From: Phyllobacterium sp. OV277
Lineage (GTDB): Bacteria; Pseudomonadota; Alphaproteobacteria; Rhizobiales; Rhizobiaceae
Length of the DNA stretch: 64,000 bases
Direction of reading: 5' to 3'
Assembly (NCBI RefSeq): GCF_900104355.1
Contig: NZ_FNIY01000003.1
Span: forward strand, 434,001-498,000
Both the position numbers and the translations under genes were made by a program. Under the pieces are notes generated by a model that searched no databases, was not told the origin of the DNA, and was given only the letters and a program-made list of their open reading frames with translations. This document shows positions 1 to 9,028 of the stretch, piece after piece; position 1 is the stretch's first letter, and every line of letters begins with the position of its first letter.

Positions 1-2
1 GC

Positions 3-2780
3 ACTGCTCTCGATCTCTCCAAGGCCGTGGAGATTTACCGGAATCAGGGCGAGACCTTCCAGATTTCCACTGCACCGGGCACGGATGGTATTGTCCGCCG
101 TATCGAAGTGCAGGCCAATGACAGTCGCTCAACAGGCGATTGGGCGGCGTTCTCGCTGGCCAATCCCACTGACGAGCAGATCGACCGTCTGATCGTCGCG
201 CCGCATTTTCGTCTGGTCGGATCGGGTTTCATCTGGCCGGACCTCGGTTCGACACGCATCACCTCGATTACCCCCAGCGAGGGCTTTGCCCTTGACCGGC
301 AGGCCAGTGAAGATGCTGATATCTTTCTCGTCACGCTCAATCCCGGTTCTGTCATTACCTTTGTCGCTGAACTTGCTTCCCCCAACCTGCCGCAGGTCTA
401 TGTGTGGGAGCCGAACGCTTACAAGGATACGGTCAATTCCTATACGCTTTATCGCGGTATCCTGCTCGGCATTGCCGGTCTTCTCGCGCTGTTCCTGACT
501 ATCCTCTTTGTGGTCAAGGGAACCTCACTTTTCCCCGCAACGGCCGCCATGGCATGGGCAGTTCTTGCCTATATCTGCGTGGATTTCGGTTTCTGGAACA
601 AGCTGATCGAAATAACACCCGGCAATGAGCAGATGTGGCGAGCGGGCACCGAAGTGGCGCTGGCGGCGACACTGGTGATCTTTCTGTTCACCTATCTCAA
701 TCTCAACCGATGGCATGACAATTTCAGCTATGGCGCTCTGACGTGGATTTTAGGTCTTGGTATCCTTTCCGGCGTGGCAATTTTTGATCCGCCCATTGCT
801 TCGGGTATCGCGCGTTTCTCGTTTGCGCTGACCATCATTGCCGGCATTGTGCTGATCGGCTTCTTTTCGTTCCGAAGTTATGACCGGGCAATCATGCTCA
901 TACCGACATGGCTGCTTCTGCTTGTCTGGATGATGGGAAGCTGGCTGACCGTATCGGGCATTCTCGCCAATGATATTGTCCAGCCTGCGCTGGGCGGCGG
1001 TCTGGTGCTGATCGTCCTGCTCATTGGTTTCACGGTCATGCAGCACGCCTTTTCCGGCGGCGCTTTGCAGCAGGGTCTTTTCTCCGATGTGGAGCGGCAG
1101 GCGCTGGCCATTATCGGCTCGGGCGATATCGTCTGGGACTGGGATGTGCCGCGCGACCGCGTTGTCACCACCCCTGATCTCACCAATTTCCTCGGCGCTT
1201 CGGCAAGCTCGCTGCATGGGGCTGTGCGCAACTGGCTGCCGACCTTGCATGCGGATGATCGCGACCGCTTCCGCACCACGCTCGACGTCATTCTTGAGAA
1301 CCGCCGCGGCCGCATTTCGCAGACATTCCGCCTGCGCGCCAATGATGGTCATTATTACTGGTACACGCTGAAAGCCCGGCCTGTTATCGGTTCGGATGGT
1401 GAAATTGTCCGCTGTGTCGGCACGCTTATCGATGTGACCGAACAGAAAAAAGCGGAAGAACGCCTGCTGCACGATGCGGTGCATGACAATCTGACCGGCT
1501 TGCCAAACCGCGAGCTGTTTCTTGATCGCCTCGGTTCTGTCATCACCATGGCGCAGACCGAAAGCAAGATTCGCCCGACTGTCTTCATCATCGACATTGA
1601 TCGCTTCAAGCAGGTGAATGACGGGCTTGGCATGTCGGCGGGTGATACGTTCCTCTTGACCGTATCGCGCCGTCTGCACCGCCTGTTGCGCCCGCAGGAC
1701 ACGCTGAGCCGCCTTTCCGCCGACCAGTTCGGCCTCATTCTGGTCTCGGAAGTTGAACCGGCACGCATTGCCGCCTTTGCCGAGGCGGTCAAAACTGCGA
1801 TCCGCGCGCCGATTGCCTTTGCCAAACGTGAGATTGTGCTGACCGCTTCGCTTGGCCTGATCACCTGGACATCAGGCAGTTCCGCCTCACCTGAGGATCT
1901 GGTGAAAGATGCCGAACTTGCCATGTTCCAGGCAAAGCGCTTTGGCGGCGACCGGATCGAACCATTCCGTCCGGCATTCCGCGCTGTTGGCAGTGATAAA
2001 CTCCAATTGGAATCCGATCTGCGCCGGGCGCTCGAACGCAGCGAAATTCACATTGCCTACCAGCCGATTGTGCGGCTTGAGGACAATACGATTGCCGGGT
2101 TTGAAGCCCTGATGCGCTGGGATCATCCGCGCCGGGGTTCGATACCACCGTCTGAATTTATCCCGATTGCCGAAAGTTCCGGCCTCATCGTGCAGCTTGG
2201 CCTGTTTGTCATGCAGCACGCGGCAGAAGATCTCGTCAACTGGCAGCGCACCATTGGCGCGACGCCGCTTTTCGTCTCGGTGAATATTTCGAGCAGCCAG
2301 TTGATCCGGCAGGACCTGATTGACGACGTACGCTCAGTGCTGACAAAGACCCAGATTGATCCGGCGAGCCTTAAACTGGAACTGACCGAATCCCTGATGA
2401 TGGAAAACCCTGAACGTTCCGCCCATGTGCTTTCGAGCATCAAAGCGATGGGCGTCGGCGTTTCCTTGGATGATTTCGGCACGGGTTATTCGTCCCTCTC
2501 CTACCTCACCTCTTTCCCCTTCGACATGATCAAGATCGACCGGTCGTTCCTCAAGGCCGAACAGCCACAGAAGGTAACATTGCTGCGCTCCATGATCAGC
2601 ATGGCGCATGACCTTGGTCTTTCGGTTGTCACGGAAGGTATCGAGAACGAGAGCGATGCGCTGCAACTGCGCCAGATGGGCTGCGAATATGCCCAGAGCT
2701 TCATGTTCAGCCCGCCATTGACGCTTGATGTCGCAACAAAACTGCTGCGCGAGCAGTTCCAGCAGTCGAAGGCGTCTTAG
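3..2780 (+). CDS. Membrane PAS-GGDEF-EAL protein, probable c-di-GMP phosphodiesterase (5' truncated)
   Basis: The frame is open from the first bases of the window, so the true start and probably a signal peptide lie upstream; a GTG at 27 is only an internal candidate. Counted from that GTG, residues 1-135 look periplasmic, about 140-345 hold roughly seven membrane segments, about 352-475 a PAS domain ending in the usual DVTEQKKAEE linker, about 485-640 a GGDEF domain and 660-905 an EAL domain. The GGDEF signature reads SADQF (near residue 564), so cyclase activity is unlikely. The EAL domain keeps EALMRW, ESLMM, DDFGTGYSSL, KIDRSF and VTEGIE, which fits an active phosphodiesterase. Inferred role: inner-membrane sensor that lowers c-di-GMP, with the degenerate GGDEF domain perhaps binding GTP. 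It ends 10 bp from the convergent algH. Confidence 0.9.
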   Translation, partial: TALDLSKAVEIYRNQGETFQISTAPGTDGIVRRIEVQANDSRSTGDWAAFSLANPTDEQIDRLIVAPHFRLVGSGFIWPDLGSTRITSITPSEGFALDRQASEDADIFLVTLNPGSVITFVAELASPNLPQVYVWEPNAYKDTVNSYTLYRGILLGIAGLLALFLTILFVVKGTSLFPATAAMAWAVLAYICVDFGFWNKLIEITPGNEQMWRAGTEVALAATLVIFLFTYLNLNRWHDNFSYGALTWILGLGILSGVAIFDPPIASGIARFSFALTIIAGIVLIGFFSFRSYDRAIMLIPTWLLLLVWMMGSWLTVSGILANDIVQPALGGGLVLIVLLIGFTVMQHAFSGGALQQGLFSDVERQALAIIGSGDIVWDWDVPRDRVVTTPDLTNFLGASASSLHGAVRNWLPTLHADDRDRFRTTLDVILENRRGRISQTFRLRANDGHYYWYTLKARPVIGSDGEIVRCVGTLIDVTEQKKAEERLLHDAVHDNLTGLPNRELFLDRLGSVITMAQTESKIRPTVFIIDIDRFKQVNDGLGMSAGDTFLLTVSRRLHRLLRPQDTLSRLSADQFGLILVSEVEPARIAAFAEAVKTAIRAPIAFAKREIVLTASLGLITWTSGSSASPEDLVKDAELAMFQAKRFGGDRIEPFRPAFRAVGSDKLQLESDLRRALERSEIHIAYQPIVRLEDNTIAGFEALMRWDHPRRGSIPPSEFIPIAESSGLIVQLGLFVMQHAAEDLVNWQRTIGATPLFVSVNISSSQLIRQDLIDDVRSVLTKTQIDPASLKLELTESLMMENPERSAHVLSSIKAMGVGVSLDDFGTGYSSLSYLTSFPFDMIKIDRSFLKAEQPQKVTLLRSMISMAHDLGLSVVTEGIENESDALQLRQMGCEYAQSFMFSPPLTLDVATKLLREQFQQSKAS

Positions 2781-2790
2781 GATTAAATAA

Positions 2791-3393
2791 TCAGGCGTGC
2801 CCGGCAACCGTGGCGAGGCGCGAAGGGTCAACACCCATATAAGCCAGAAGCCGGTCGTACTTGCTTTCAAGGTCCGTATCAAAAAGCAAATCCTGCGGCG
2901 CACGGCAGGTCAGCCAGCCATTATTGGCGATCTCGTTTTCAAGCTGGCCTGAAGCCCAGCCTGAATAGCCCAATGTCATCAGGGCACAGCGCGGGCCACG
3001 GCCCCCGGATATAGCGCGCAGAATGTCCACTGTTCCGGTCAGGCAAATCTCTTCCGAGACGGGCATGGTTGAATCTGTCAGATAATCATCCGAATGCAGG
3101 ACGAAGCCACGGCGCATCTCGACCGGGCCGCCATTGCGCACGATAAAATCGCGCGTACAGTCGGGCAGCATGATTGCCTGATGCTCATCAAGAACACCGA
3201 GTTGAACAAGAATTTCGGAGAATTCCATTTCCTGCGGGCGATTGATGATCAGCCCCATCGCACCCTTTTCCGAGTGCGCACAGACATAGATGACCGAACG
3301 CGCAAACCGGCTGTCATCCATTCCCGGCATTGCCAGAAGGAATTGACCATTCAGAAATCCGGTCTCTTTGTTCGCCGTTCTGAAAATCTCCAT
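2791..3393 (-). CDS. YqgE/AlgH family protein (UPF0301)
   Basis: A 200-residue protein starting at ATG 3393; a TTG codon directly before it could also be read as start. It shows the family hallmarks: an N-terminal [10 protein letters not shown] motif, the [22 protein letters not shown] region, and a central [18 protein letters not shown] stretch. The family is widespread in Proteobacteria; AlgH was first linked to alginate control in Pseudomonas but the biochemical role is unclear. Soluble, with no signal peptide. Divergent from the DsbD-domain gene at 3567 and convergent with the c-di-GMP gene. Confidence 0.9.
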   Translation of the reverse strand: MEIFRTANKETGFLNGQFLLAMPGMDDSRFARSVIYVCAHSEKGAMGLIINRPQEMEFSEILVQLGVLDEHQAIMLPDCTRDFIVRNGGPVEMRRGFVLHSDDYLTDSTMPVSEEICLTGTVDILRAISGGRGPRCALMTLGYSGWASGQLENEIANNGWLTCRAPQDLLFDTDLESKYDRLLAYMGVDPSRLATVAGHA

Positions 3394-3566
3394 CAAATAA
3401 AGGTATCAAGGATTGCGTAAATGACAACGGTCTTGCGCAAGGAAATGTAAAAAGAGCCCAAATCCGGGCCCTTTCTGCTTCCAAATAACACGTTCCTCAC
3501 ACAGAAATGATGAGCAAATCCTATCATATCCTTGATAAGGCCCTGAAGCCCTGTAATTGTCCGCGC

Positions 3567-4370
3567 ATGAAAATGAACATAATTTTTACAGCTGCTTTTG
3601 CCATGCTGGCTTTTGTTTCGCCAACACTTGCCGGAAATTCGGACTGGACAAGAACAGCCGGCGGCAGTGTCCGGCTGATTGTCGACAATCCGCAGAAGGG
3701 CGCAAGTGAGGTGCGTGGTGCCGTCCAGATCAATCTTGATCCGGGCTGGAAAACCTATTGGCGCGAACCCGGCGATGCGGGTGTGCCGCCGGAACTGGCG
3801 CTTTCGCAGGAAGGCAATATCAAGAGCTATTCGCTGGGCTTCCCGGCGCCGCACCGTTTTGAAAATGGCGGAGCGAAATCGGCTGGCTACAAAAAGTCCG
3901 TTTCCTTTCCGGTTATTCTGACGCTGGCTGATCCATCCAAACCGGCGCAATTGAAGGGCCACGCATTTCTCGGCATCTGCGAAGCAATCTGCATTCCGGT
4001 TACGGCTGATTTTGACATTACCGTTGACAATAACCCGACGGATGCATTGACCAAGACGCTCGTCAGCGATGCGTTCGCCGCTCTGCCTGACAAAGCTTCC
4101 GACTCCTTTGGCATCAAAAGCGCGGTGCGCCGGGATGACCACGTCAAGGTAACCGTTCAGCTTCCTGTAGATCAGCCGCCGACTGACCTTTTCGTTGCCG
4201 GTGAAGGCGGTGTTACATTTGGCATGGCCAAGCTGAAAAGCCACGAGGCCTCAAGCGCGGTGTTTTCCGTTCCTGTTCTTTCGGGCAAGGACAAGAAGTC
4301 TGTTACGCTGAACTATACGCTGGTTCAGGGGGAAAAGGCTGTTTCGGGTAAACTCGACGCGCAGGAATAG
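3567..4370 (+). CDS. Stand-alone DsbD N-terminal-domain protein (thiol-disulfide, periplasmic)
   Basis: Starting at ATG 3567 gives 267 residues beginning with a clear signal peptide (cleavage near TLAG). An in-frame ATG at 3507 would add 20 residues before it and break the signal. The body resembles the DsbD alpha domain: GWKTYWREPGDAGVPP early on, and GICEAICIP with cysteines at about 138 and 142, the pair that in DsbD passes electrons to periplasmic partners. The beta membrane domain and gamma thioredoxin domain are absent, so an unlinked CcdA-type protein would have to reduce it (inference). The next gene is a peroxiredoxin, a thematically related thiol enzyme, but the two are 81 bp apart. 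Confidence 0.8.
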   Translation: MKMNIIFTAAFAMLAFVSPTLAGNSDWTRTAGGSVRLIVDNPQKGASEVRGAVQINLDPGWKTYWREPGDAGVPPELALSQEGNIKSYSLGFPAPHRFENGGAKSAGYKKSVSFPVILTLADPSKPAQLKGHAFLGICEAICIPVTADFDITVDNNPTDALTKTLVSDAFAALPDKASDSFGIKSAVRRDDHVKVTVQLPVDQPPTDLFVAGEGGVTFGMAKLKSHEASSAVFSVPVLSGKDKKSVTLNYTLVQGEKAVSGKLDAQE

Positions 4371-4451
4371 CAGCAAACGCCCTCGACTTTTTGCCGCGCA
4401 CGCCCTATCTGCCTTAGGTCTCAATTCCTCATTTCATCAGGGAGCCAATTC

Positions 4452-4937
4452 ATGACAATCAAGGTAGGCGAGCGTTTGCCGGACGCCACGTTCAAGACGA
4501 AATCCGATGACGGTGTCAGCGAAGTGCGCTCCGATGCGCTGTTCAAGGGCAAGAAGGTCGTGCTGTTTGCCGTGCCGGGTGCTTTCACCCCGACCTGCAG
4601 CATGAATCACCTGCCCGGTTATCTTGAGAACCGCGATGCCATTCTGGCAAAGGGTGTGGATACCATTGCCGTTGTTGCCGTGAATGATCCGCATGTCATG
4701 GGCGCATGGGCCAAGGCCACCAATGGCGAAGGCAAAATCCAGTATCTCTCCGATGGCAATGCGACCTTCACCAAGGCTGTCGGCCTCGATATCGATCTTG
4801 CTGCCGGCACCATGGGCGTACGCTCCAAGCGTTATTCCATGCTCGTTGAAGACGGCGTGGTCAAGGAACTGAACATCGAGGATTCGCCGGGTCAGGCAGT
4901 GACTTCGAGCGCAGCAACCCTGCTCGGCCAGCTGTAA
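4452..4937 (+). CDS. Peroxiredoxin, Prx5 type (1-Cys)
   Basis: A 161-residue cytosolic thiol peroxidase. The peroxidatic motif PGAFTPTCSMNHLPG carries Cys49, the only cysteine in the chain, so this is a 1-Cys enzyme that must take electrons from an external thiol such as glutathione/glutaredoxin (known for the family, inferred here). The conserved downstream arginine lies in GVRSKRYSMLVEDG. Length is normal for bacterial Prx5. A strong terminator follows the stop codon. Confidence 0.93.
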   Translation: MTIKVGERLPDATFKTKSDDGVSEVRSDALFKGKKVVLFAVPGAFTPTCSMNHLPGYLENRDAILAKGVDTIAVVAVNDPHVMGAWAKATNGEGKIQYLSDGNATFTKAVGLDIDLAAGTMGVRSKRYSMLVEDGVVKELNIEDSPGQAVTSSAATLLGQL

Positions 4938-4962
4938 TCAGCGCCATTCATAAGATACCCAG

Positions 4963-4986
4963 AGGGCCGGTTTTCCGGCCCTTTTT
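4963..4986 (+). terminator. Rho-independent terminator of the peroxiredoxin gene
   Basis: An 8-bp perfect GC-rich stem (AGGGCCGG / CCGGCCCT) with a TTTT loop is followed by TTTTAA, 26 bp after the peroxiredoxin stop codon. Confidence 0.9.
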
Positions 4987-5088
4987 AATATCGCCAAGAA
5001 TTTTGATGGCTCATTCATGTGATGTCATTGGATTTGGGAATATTGCTGTGTACGATCACACTTTCACACCTTGGGAGTGTTTGCACCG

Positions 5089-5955
5089 ATGACACCGGAT
5101 GAGTTGAAGATCGTTCGCCGCGCCTATGCAATGCAGATCGCAGCCATTGCCGGAGCTGCTGACCAAGGCGTGGAAGACGCTTTCGCCAAGGTGCCACGCG
5201 AGGAGTTCCTTGGGCGAGGACCATGGCAAATCCTGCGTTGGCAACGCCGCTCCTATACACCAACACCAAGCGCTGATCCGGTTTATCTTTATACCAATGA
5301 CCTTGTTGGTATCCTGCCCGAACGGCACATCAACAATGGCGAACCATCGCTGCATGCTTTCCTGCTTGCACAAGGGGCTCCCCGGGAGGGCGAGCATATC
5401 GTGCATGTGGGTGCAGGTGTCGGTTATTACTCGGCGATCATGGCGCAATTGGTCGGACCCTCGGGCAAAGTCACGGCCATTGAATATGATCCGGAACTAG
5501 CCGAAAGGGCACTCGCAAACCTTGCCGCCTATCCCAATGTGACCGTGGTCCAAGGTGACGGAAGCACTGTTGCATTCGACGCTGCCGACCTGATCTATGT
5601 GAACGCCGGAGCCACGCGGCCCGCTGACAACTGGCTCGACAACCTCAAAGAAGGCGGAAGGCTGATCCTGCCGCTGACAACCGACAATGGTTTCAGCAGC
5701 GACTGGAGCAAGATCAAACAGCGCGGCGCCATGTTTCTGATAACGCGCGAGGCAGAAGCGTTTCGCGCAAAATGGATATCGCCCGTCGGCATATTCCCCT
5801 GCGTGGGCATGCGCGACGAGGCATCAGAAAAAGCGCTCGCCAAGGCATTCGAGCAGGGCGATTACACGCGGGTCACGCGCCTCTACCGGACGGATGATAT
5901 ACAGGCGGAACGCTGCTGGGTTCGTGCACCCGGCTGGTCCCTCGCCTACGCGTAA
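5089..5955 (+). CDS. Protein-L-isoaspartate O-methyltransferase family protein
   Basis: ATG 5089 is preceded by GGGAG with 11 bp spacing and gives 288 residues; an in-frame TTG at 5071 is less likely. A Rossmann SAM-binding core is visible: VHVGAGVGYYSAIMAQL (motif I), AIEYDP (acidic loop) and VVQGDGS. The N-terminal region resembles PCMT proteins. The canonical role is repair of isoaspartyl residues, but many alphaproteobacterial PCMT-fold proteins have untested substrates, so only the family is assigned. It is a single gene between the peroxiredoxin terminator and an orphan minus-strand gene. Confidence 0.8.
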   Translation: MTPDELKIVRRAYAMQIAAIAGAADQGVEDAFAKVPREEFLGRGPWQILRWQRRSYTPTPSADPVYLYTNDLVGILPERHINNGEPSLHAFLLAQGAPREGEHIVHVGAGVGYYSAIMAQLVGPSGKVTAIEYDPELAERALANLAAYPNVTVVQGDGSTVAFDAADLIYVNAGATRPADNWLDNLKEGGRLILPLTTDNGFSSDWSKIKQRGAMFLITREAEAFRAKWISPVGIFPCVGMRDEASEKALAKAFEQGDYTRVTRLYRTDDIQAERCWVRAPGWSLAYA

Positions 5956-6033
5956 GTCGTTCTGAGTGCTTTATTTGCAGCTTTCGGATGATCGATGCGC
6001 ACAATCAATTTGCTGAAAAAAGTGAACTTAAAG

Positions 6034-6489
6034 CTACTTCGTTCGCATTTTACGATCCGGTCTCGCAATAGCCCAGAAAGTACTACCAACCAGAGCGCCC
6101 AATACACAGGCGGTTCCTGGAACATATGGGCGATGCAAAACCGTATCAACAAGTACGTGTATTCCGAACTGAATACCATATTCCCCAAAAGCCCAGCCGC
6201 CGATCAACAGAGCGCACCAAGACAGCAAAGCTATGCCGGAAAACACGGAAGCGTACATCAATATGGAGGTACGGCGGTTTGACCAAAGAAGTCGGTGAGC
6301 AATGGCCCCGAAAGTCAAAATTATGCCATATCCGAGCATCGCCCCAATTGCTATGGCTACGGAAAATAGTTCCATTTGACTAAAGTGTTCCATGAAATCC
6401 GGTGTTTTCCAAAAAACCGCGGCATAGACAGCCGCCAGAAGCGGAACCCACAGCGGTGACACCAAAAAGGCGGAAAGCGTTCGTCTCAT
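6034..6489 (-). CDS. Uncharacterised four-helix membrane protein
   Basis: 151 residues with about four hydrophobic segments (residues 8-26, 40-62, 77-98 and 108-142) and a basic tail ending RPDRKMRTK. I do not recognise the family. The coding sequence is visibly richer in A/T than the neighbouring housekeeping genes, which could mean recent acquisition or weak selection. It lies alone between the PCMT gene and rnhA and shares the minus strand with rnhA, 55 bp downstream of it. A short inverted repeat (6506-6528) sits in its leader. Existence as a real gene is likely but not certain. Confidence 0.6.
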   Translation of the reverse strand: MRRTLSAFLVSPLWVPLLAAVYAAVFWKTPDFMEHFSQMELFSVAIAIGAMLGYGIILTFGAIAHRLLWSNRRTSILMYASVFSGIALLSWCALLIGGWAFGEYGIQFGIHVLVDTVLHRPYVPGTACVLGALVGSTFWAIARPDRKMRTK

Positions 6490-6505
6490 TTTGAGTTATC
6501 TCAAT

Positions 6506-6528
6506 CTATTAGCACCTAGAGCTAATAG
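6506..6528. repeat. Short inverted repeat between rnhA and the orphan membrane gene
   Basis: Arms CTATTAGC (6506-6513) and GCTAATAG (6521-6528) form a perfect 8-bp dyad with a 7-nt loop. On the minus strand it lies after rnhA and before the start of the 151-residue gene. No T-run follows, so it could be an operator or an mRNA hairpin rather than a classic terminator. Confidence 0.4.
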
Positions 6529-6544
6529 GCTCTCTTCACATATA

Positions 6545-6988
6545 TCAAGACCTGTTCTTGAACGGCGCCATGCCAGCGCGGGCAAGTTCATCGGCGCGCT
6601 CATTTTCCGGATGCCCGGCATGGCCTTTGACCCAATGCCAGACAACCTTGTGGCGCTTGCGCGCCTCGTCAAGGGCCTGCCACAGTTCGGCGTTCTTCAC
6701 CGGCTTCTTGGCTGCGGTTTTCCAGCCGTTGCGCTTCCAGCCTTCGATCCAGCCGGAAATACCATCGCGGACATAGACAGAGTCCGTATAGAGATCGACG
6801 GAGCATGGCTCTTTGAGCGCATTGAGCGAAGCAATGGCCGCCATCAGCTCCATGCGGTTGTTGGTCGTGTCTGCTTCACCGCCTGATAGTTCTTTCTCAT
6901 TACCGTTCCAGCGCAGCACCGCGCCCCAGCCGCCGGGGCCGGGATTGCCGGAGCAGGCACCATCGGTGAAAATCTGGATAGACTTCAC
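6545..6988 (-). CDS. rnhA: Ribonuclease HI
   Basis: 147 residues, the normal length. The four catalytic carboxylates are visible: Asp in [17 protein letters not shown], Glu in NNRMELMAA, Asp in LYTDSVYV and Asp in [20 protein letters not shown] is also conserved. It removes RNA from RNA-DNA hybrids in the cytosol. The start overlaps the thrB stop by 4 bp (ATGA), so it is the last gene of the surf1-ispH-thrB-rnhA run. Confidence 0.97.
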   Translation of the reverse strand: MKSIQIFTDGACSGNPGPGGWGAVLRWNGNEKELSGGEADTTNNRMELMAAIASLNALKEPCSVDLYTDSVYVRDGISGWIEGWKRNGWKTAAKKPVKNAELWQALDEARKRHKVVWHWVKGHAGHPENERADELARAGMAPFKNRS

Positions 6989-7965
6989 GAGGCAGTACTC
7001 GCAGGAATCAGGCCATATTCCGCAGCCGACTTGATCTGGCGATGGAAGCGCATGCGGCGCACATATTCCATCGGGTCTTTCTTGACGACGAAACTGCCTT
7101 CGGGAACCGTCAGCCAGTCATAAAGCCGCGTCAGCATGAAGCGCAGGGCCGAACCGCGCGCAAGGATCGGCAGGCTTTCAGCTTCCTCAGCCGAGAGCGG
7201 GCGCACGGAATTATAACCGCGCAGCAAGGCAGTGCCCTTGGTCAGATTGAAGGAATGGTCCTTTTCAAAACACCAGGCATTCAGGCAGACCGCTACGTCA
7301 TAGGCGAGCAGATCGGTGCAGGCGAAATAAAAATCGATGAGGCCGGAAAGCTTGTCACCAAGAAAGAAGACATTATCCGGAAACAGATCCGCATGGATGA
7401 CGCCTGTTGGCAGATGCTTTGGCCAATGCGCCTCGAAGAATGTAAGGTCGGCCTCGGTCTCGTTTGCCAGTCCGGGCTCAACCCGGTCCGCATTGTCTTT
7501 CGAATTGTTCCACAATGGCCGCCAGCCATCGACTGAAAGCGAATTCTTGCGGCGCATAGGGAAATCCGCACCCGCCACATGCATACGTGCCAGCGCCTCG
7601 CCGAGGGCATGACAATGCTGCACGGTGGGCCTGCGCATCCACATGCCTTCAAGGAAAGTCACAATCGCCGCTGGACGACCCGCAAGCTCGCCAATGCTGG
7701 AACCGCTTTTCTGCACCACAGGCAAGGGACAACTGATCCCCTTTCCTGCAAGGTGCTGCATCAGGCCGAGAAAGAACGGCAGATCATTGCTGTTCACCCG
7801 CTTCTCATACAGCGTCAGGATGAACGAGCCTTTGCTTGTATGCGCGAGATAATTGGAATTCTCAACGCCTTCGGCAATTCCCTTGTAAGAGAGCAGTTCG
7901 CCGATGTCGTAGTCCTTGAGAAAATGCGCGAGATCGATTTCGTTGATATCGGTATAGACAGCCAT
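6985..7965 (-). CDS. thrB: Homoserine kinase, aminoglycoside-phosphotransferase type
   Basis: 326 residues. It belongs to the APH/choline-kinase fold used as ThrB in alphaproteobacteria, not the GHMP fold of enterobacteria. Visible marks are [12 protein letters not shown] near the N terminus, the catalytic loop [12 protein letters not shown] and the metal motif [10 protein letters not shown]. It phosphorylates L-homoserine in threonine synthesis. It is 2 bp downstream of ispH and overlaps rnhA by 4 bp, so translation is probably coupled. Confidence 0.95.
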   Translation of the reverse strand: MAVYTDINEIDLAHFLKDYDIGELLSYKGIAEGVENSNYLAHTSKGSFILTLYEKRVNSNDLPFFLGLMQHLAGKGISCPLPVVQKSGSSIGELAGRPAAIVTFLEGMWMRRPTVQHCHALGEALARMHVAGADFPMRRKNSLSVDGWRPLWNNSKDNADRVEPGLANETEADLTFFEAHWPKHLPTGVIHADLFPDNVFFLGDKLSGLIDFYFACTDLLAYDVAVCLNAWCFEKDHSFNLTKGTALLRGYNSVRPLSAEEAESLPILARGSALRFMLTRLYDWLTVPEGSFVVKKDPMEYVRRMRFHRQIKSAAEYGLIPASTAS

Positions 7966-7967
7966 AA

Positions 7968-8969
7968 TCAGTGGGTTCCGTTGACGAAAGCCATATCGCC
8001 ACTGGTCAGTTCCACATCGCGCAAATCGCGCATGACGTGGAAATTTTCGGTTTCAATGGTTGTTTCGGCAAGTTCGATCGACACGCAATAGCGCTCCGAA
8101 AAGGCTTGAATGATTTCATCGACAATGATTTCAGGTGCGGATGCACCGGCGGAAAGGCCAACCGTCGAAATATCGCCAATGGCATCCCAATCGATATCCA
8201 CCGCCCGCTGCACGAGAAGCGATTGCGAGGCACCGGAACGCTCAGCCACTTCAACCAGACGCTTGGAGTTGGATGAGTTCGGCGCTCCAACCACCAGAAA
8301 CAGGTCACAGCCCGGCGCTGCTTCCTTCACCGCGTCCTGACGGTTTGTCGTGGCATAGCAGATGGATTCGGCCGCAGGTGCCGTCAGATCCGGAAACCGG
8401 TTCTGCAGGGCAGCGATGATCCCTGCGGTATCATCGACAGATAGCGTTGTCTGGGTAACAAAGCCGAGATTCTTCGGATCGTCAGGCTGATAATTCTCAG
8501 CATCCTCAATGGTCTCGATCAGGGTTACCGCGCCTTCGGGCAATTGCCCCATCGTTCCGATAACTTCGGGATGACCGGAATGGCCGACCAGAATGACATG
8601 CCGTCCAAGCCGCTGATGGCGCATGGCCTGCTTATGCACTTTGGAGACAAGCGGACAGGTTGCATCGAGATAAAACAAGTTCTTTTGCTCTGCATCTTCG
8701 GGCACCGATTTCGGCACGCCATGCGCAGAGAAGACCACGGGCTGGCTGCGGTGCTCTGCCGGTATTTCGTCGAGTTCTTCGACGAAAACGGCACCACGCG
8801 CCTGCAAGCCCTGCACCACATAGCGATTGTGGACGATCTCGTGCCGGACATAAACTGGCGCACCATATTTCTTCAGCGCCAGAACCACGATCTGAATGGC
8901 GCGGTCCACCCCGGCGCAGAATCCGCGCGGTCCGCACAGGCGGATTGTCAGTGGTTTCTTGTCAGCCAT
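7968..8969 (-). CDS. ispH: 4-hydroxy-3-methylbut-2-enyl diphosphate reductase
   Basis: ATG 8969 gives 333 residues; a GTG six bases upstream is an alternative. The three cluster-binding cysteines lie in [12 protein letters not shown] (Cys18), [11 protein letters not shown] and [17 protein letters not shown] and VGAPNSSNS are also typical. Last step of the MEP isoprenoid pathway, making IPP and DMAPP; dxs, the first step, is at 20.5-22.4 kb. Same strand and tightly packed with thrB; 59 bp after surf1. Confidence 0.97.
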   Translation of the reverse strand: MADKKPLTIRLCGPRGFCAGVDRAIQIVVLALKKYGAPVYVRHEIVHNRYVVQGLQARGAVFVEELDEIPAEHRSQPVVFSAHGVPKSVPEDAEQKNLFYLDATCPLVSKVHKQAMRHQRLGRHVILVGHSGHPEVIGTMGQLPEGAVTLIETIEDAENYQPDDPKNLGFVTQTTLSVDDTAGIIAALQNRFPDLTAPAAESICYATTNRQDAVKEAAPGCDLFLVVGAPNSSNSKRLVEVAERSGASQSLLVQRAVDIDWDAIGDISTVGLSAGASAPEIIVDEIIQAFSERYCVSIELAETTIETENFHVMRDLRDVELTSGDMAFVNGTH

Positions 8970-9028
8970 GGTCACAGGTCTCGCGGAAATTCAAAGCTTT
9001 TGATATGCACCTTGGAATTGGGCGGCAA

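Noticed and set aside
750-1679. 309-codon frame antisense to the PAS-GGDEF-EAL gene
   Set aside because: Shadow of a strongly supported gene; low-complexity composition and no domain.
3449-3475. Hairpin with GAGCCC / GGGCCC and a T-run before the DsbD-domain gene
   Set aside because: One mismatch in a short stem, and it would terminate transcription in a divergent promoter region where no upstream gene needs it.
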